Source: Xanthobacteraceae bacterium (GTDB lineage: Bacteria > Pseudomonadota > Alphaproteobacteria > Rhizobiales > Xanthobacteraceae). Taken from it: a DNA stretch of 7,058 bases. The translations under genes and the position numbers were made by a program. The notes beneath the pieces were generated by a model, which did no database searches, had not been told where the DNA came from, and worked only from the letters and a program-made list of their open reading frames with translations. Numbering within the stretch: the stretch's first letter is position 1; each line of letters begins with the position of its first letter. This document shows, piece after piece, positions 5,818 through 7,058 of the stretch. The stretch lies in the NCBI GenBank assembly GCA_025929595.1, contig JAICQA010000138.1, positions 1 to 7,058 of the forward strand, given 5' to 3'.

Positions 5818-6788
5818 CTTATCATCTGCATGTGTTGCAGCATGGCGACAAAGGCTTGCAGCCGTTCGCGCTGATATTGCTCGACGTCCATTGATGAATA
5901 ATCGAGAAACCCCTGTCGCGCGCGCAGACCGGTACGGCCGGCCGCCATATTGTCTTCGATGATCCTGGGCGCGGCGAAGCGGTCCTCGCCCGTCGCTTCC
6001 TTCATGTAGCGGCTGGCATAGAAGAGGATGTCGCCGCCGCCCCAATCGATGAATTCGAGCAGACCGAGCACTGCAAAGCGAAAGCCAAAGCCGTAGCGCG
6101 TCGCCTTGTCGATGTCGTCGGCGCTCGCGACGCCCTCCTCCACAAGCCGCGCCGCCTCGTTCATGGCGAGTGCCTGGATGCGCGGCACGATGTAGCCGGG
6201 ACTCGCCTTGCAGATGACCGGCACCTTGCCGATACGCTCGAGCAGTGATTTCAGTTTCTGCGTTGTGGCCGGGTCGGTGTCCCTCCCGGGCGACAGCTCG
6301 ACCAGCGGCACGAGATAGGCCGGATTGAGCCAGTGAGCGTTGAGAAAGCGTCCCGGCGGCGCGACGAATGCCTGCAACGTGTCCGACAGAATCGTGGATG
6401 TCGTGGACGCAATGATGGCGTCGGGCCGCGCGTGACGCGAGATGACCGAGAACGCATGACGCTTGGCATCGAGGGTCTCGGGCACGCCTTCGAAAATTAC
6501 GTCGGCTTGCTTCAGCGCCTCCGCGACCCCGTCAAGGCCGACGACGCGCACGCGCGCGACGATCGGCGCCACGGCGGATTCCGCCATCATGCCAAGACCG
6601 GCGAGCGTGCGCAGCGTTCCTTCGATCTCGGCCAGCGCGTCGGCACGCAGCCGCTCGACATCGGCGCCCGGGCGGCGATCCTTCACGTCGATCAGATGCA
6701 CCGTGTGGCCGGCATAGGCGAAGACGACGGCGATCCCCCGCCCCATGCGGCCGGCGCCGACCGACGCGATCACTTCCCGGCTGCTCAC
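5802..6788 (-). CDS. 3-hydroxyacyl-CoA dehydrogenase-family NAD-dependent enzyme
   Basis: This is an NAD(H)-dependent oxidoreductase acting on a beta-hydroxy acid or its CoA thioester (328 residues). The Rossmann domain opens with VGAGRMGRGIA (G11-x-G13-x2-G16), with D34 (LIDV) for the adenosine ribose, and the AHWLNP block supplies likely catalytic H152 with E164 (PLVEL). The C-terminal helical domain (about 195-328) has SPGYIVPRIQALAMNEA and GLLEFIDWGG. Where classical enzymes have an active-site Asn (FIVNR), this one has P202. The NPAYLVPLVEL wording also recalls lambda-crystallin, L-gulonate and carnitine dehydrogenases, so the substrate may not be a CoA ester. The frame is open further upstream, to an ATG at 6947, but the GTG at 6786-6788 is preferred: the Rossmann motif begins eight codons later, AGGGA precedes it by 5 nt, and it overlaps the upstream stop as GTGA. 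It is cotranscribed with the opine-dehydrogenase-like gene and convergent to the ligase gene. Confidence 0.86.
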   Translation of the reverse strand: MSSREVIASVGAGRMGRGIAVVFAYAGHTVHLIDVKDRRPGADVERLRADALAEIEGTLRTLAGLGMMAESAVAPIVARVRVVGLDGVAEALKQADVIFEGVPETLDAKRHAFSVISRHARPDAIIASTTSTILSDTLQAFVAPPGRFLNAHWLNPAYLVPLVELSPGRDTDPATTQKLKSLLERIGKVPVICKASPGYIVPRIQALAMNEAARLVEEGVASADDIDKATRYGFGFRFAVLGLLEFIDWGGGDILFYASRYMKEATGEDRFAAPRIIEDNMAAGRTGLRARQGFLDYSSMDVEQYQRERLQAFVAMLQHMQMIRPPVE

Positions 6789-7058
6789 GTGCGTCCCTCT
6801 CCGAGCAGCTTGTGCATCTCGCTGCGGCTGAAACCGGAAAGTCCGAGATTCTCCAGCGTGCGGCCGGTGCGGCGAAAATCGTCGACGCAGACGGCCGATC
6901 CGATCGCCAGCAATCCGGTCGCCGTCGGCGCCGGTACGCCGGCCCAATCGGCGACCGAAACCAGGAAGGCGAGCCCGACCGCCACGTCCTCGCGCATGTA
7001 GCGATGCTCGGTCAGAATGAGCCGCTCACGCCAGTCGCCGGAGCCGACCAGTTTCTCG
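6785..7058 (-). CDS. octopine/nopaline dehydrogenase family protein, C-terminal part (runs off right edge)
   Basis: The last 90 or so residues of an NAD(P)-dependent dehydrogenase are visible; the frame is open at 7058, so the N-terminal Rossmann domain lies outside the window. The fragment shows the end of the helical opine-dehydrogenase domain: HRYMREDVAVGLAFLVSVAD, then AGVPAPTATGLLAI and RRTGRTLENLGLSG, a pattern I recognise from the octopine/nopaline dehydrogenase family. Family members reduce imines formed from an amino acid and a keto acid, or oxidise such secondary amines, but many relatives are uncharacterised. An internal ATG at 6997 is not the real start, since homologous sequence continues upstream of it. 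The TGA at 6785-6787 overlaps the GTG of the next gene by 4 nt (GTGA), implying translational coupling with the hydroxyacyl-CoA dehydrogenase-like enzyme. An imine or amine substrate would fit an amine-centred pathway, but that is speculation. Confidence 0.72.
   Translation of the reverse strand, partial: EKLVGSGDWRERLILTEHRYMREDVAVGLAFLVSVADWAGVPAPTATGLLAIGSAVCVDDFRRTGRTLENLGLSGFSRSEMHKLLGEGRT

Noticed and set aside
6789..6947. Extended N-terminus of the hydroxyacyl-CoA dehydrogenase-like gene from an upstream ATG
   Set aside because: The extra 53 residues are Arg-rich with no family likeness and overlap the end of the opine-dehydrogenase-like gene in another frame. The GTG at 6786-6788 has a good ribosome site and gives a normal N-terminus.

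Overview
The window looks like a chromosomal stretch of a high-GC proteobacterium. An Alpha- or Betaproteobacterium is most likely, judging from the NrtA/NrtB-type transporter, the PcaR-like IclR regulator and the -24/-12 promoter sequence; the lineage is an inference. I see no tRNA, rRNA, CRISPR, insertion sequence or phage gene, and coding is dense with short gaps.

Layout. (1) Positions 1-1758, minus strand: a nitrate-type ABC importer, with a Tat-exported NrtA-like binding protein (427-1758) followed by an NrtB-like permease that runs off the left edge (1-377). The 274-nt gap upstream (1759-2032) holds a candidate sigma-54 promoter, a possible NtrC site and a leader hairpin. (2) Positions 2033-2809, minus strand: an IclR-family regulator of the PcaR/PobR type. 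(3) Positions 2810-2998: a divergent control region with a palindrome resembling PcaR-type operators. It overlaps plausible promoters for both directions and touches a wider 9-bp inverted repeat. (4) Positions 2999-5788, plus strand: a two-gene operon of a phthalate-dioxygenase-type Rieske oxygenase and a glutamine-synthetase-like ligase, 9 nt apart. (5) Positions 5802-7058, minus strand and convergent: an octopine/nopaline-dehydrogenase-family protein (C-terminus only) coupled by a GTGA overlap to a 3-hydroxyacyl-CoA-dehydrogenase-like enzyme.

How it may work together (inference). The IclR regulator probably controls the oxygenase/ligase operon and itself. The ligase keeps the metal, ATP and glutamate-site motifs of glutamine synthetase, but hydrophobic residues appear to stand where the two ammonium-site acids should be. 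It is therefore more likely a gamma-glutamyl-amine ligase than an ammonia-assimilating enzyme. Paired with a Rieske oxygenase, this recalls aniline catabolism, where a GS-like enzyme glutamylates the amine and an oxygenase attacks the ring, but the oxygenase here is of a different class. The most interesting possibility in the window is an undescribed catabolic route for an amine or N-heterocycle. The nitrate importer beside it may serve the same nitrogen-scavenging physiology or be an unrelated neighbour.
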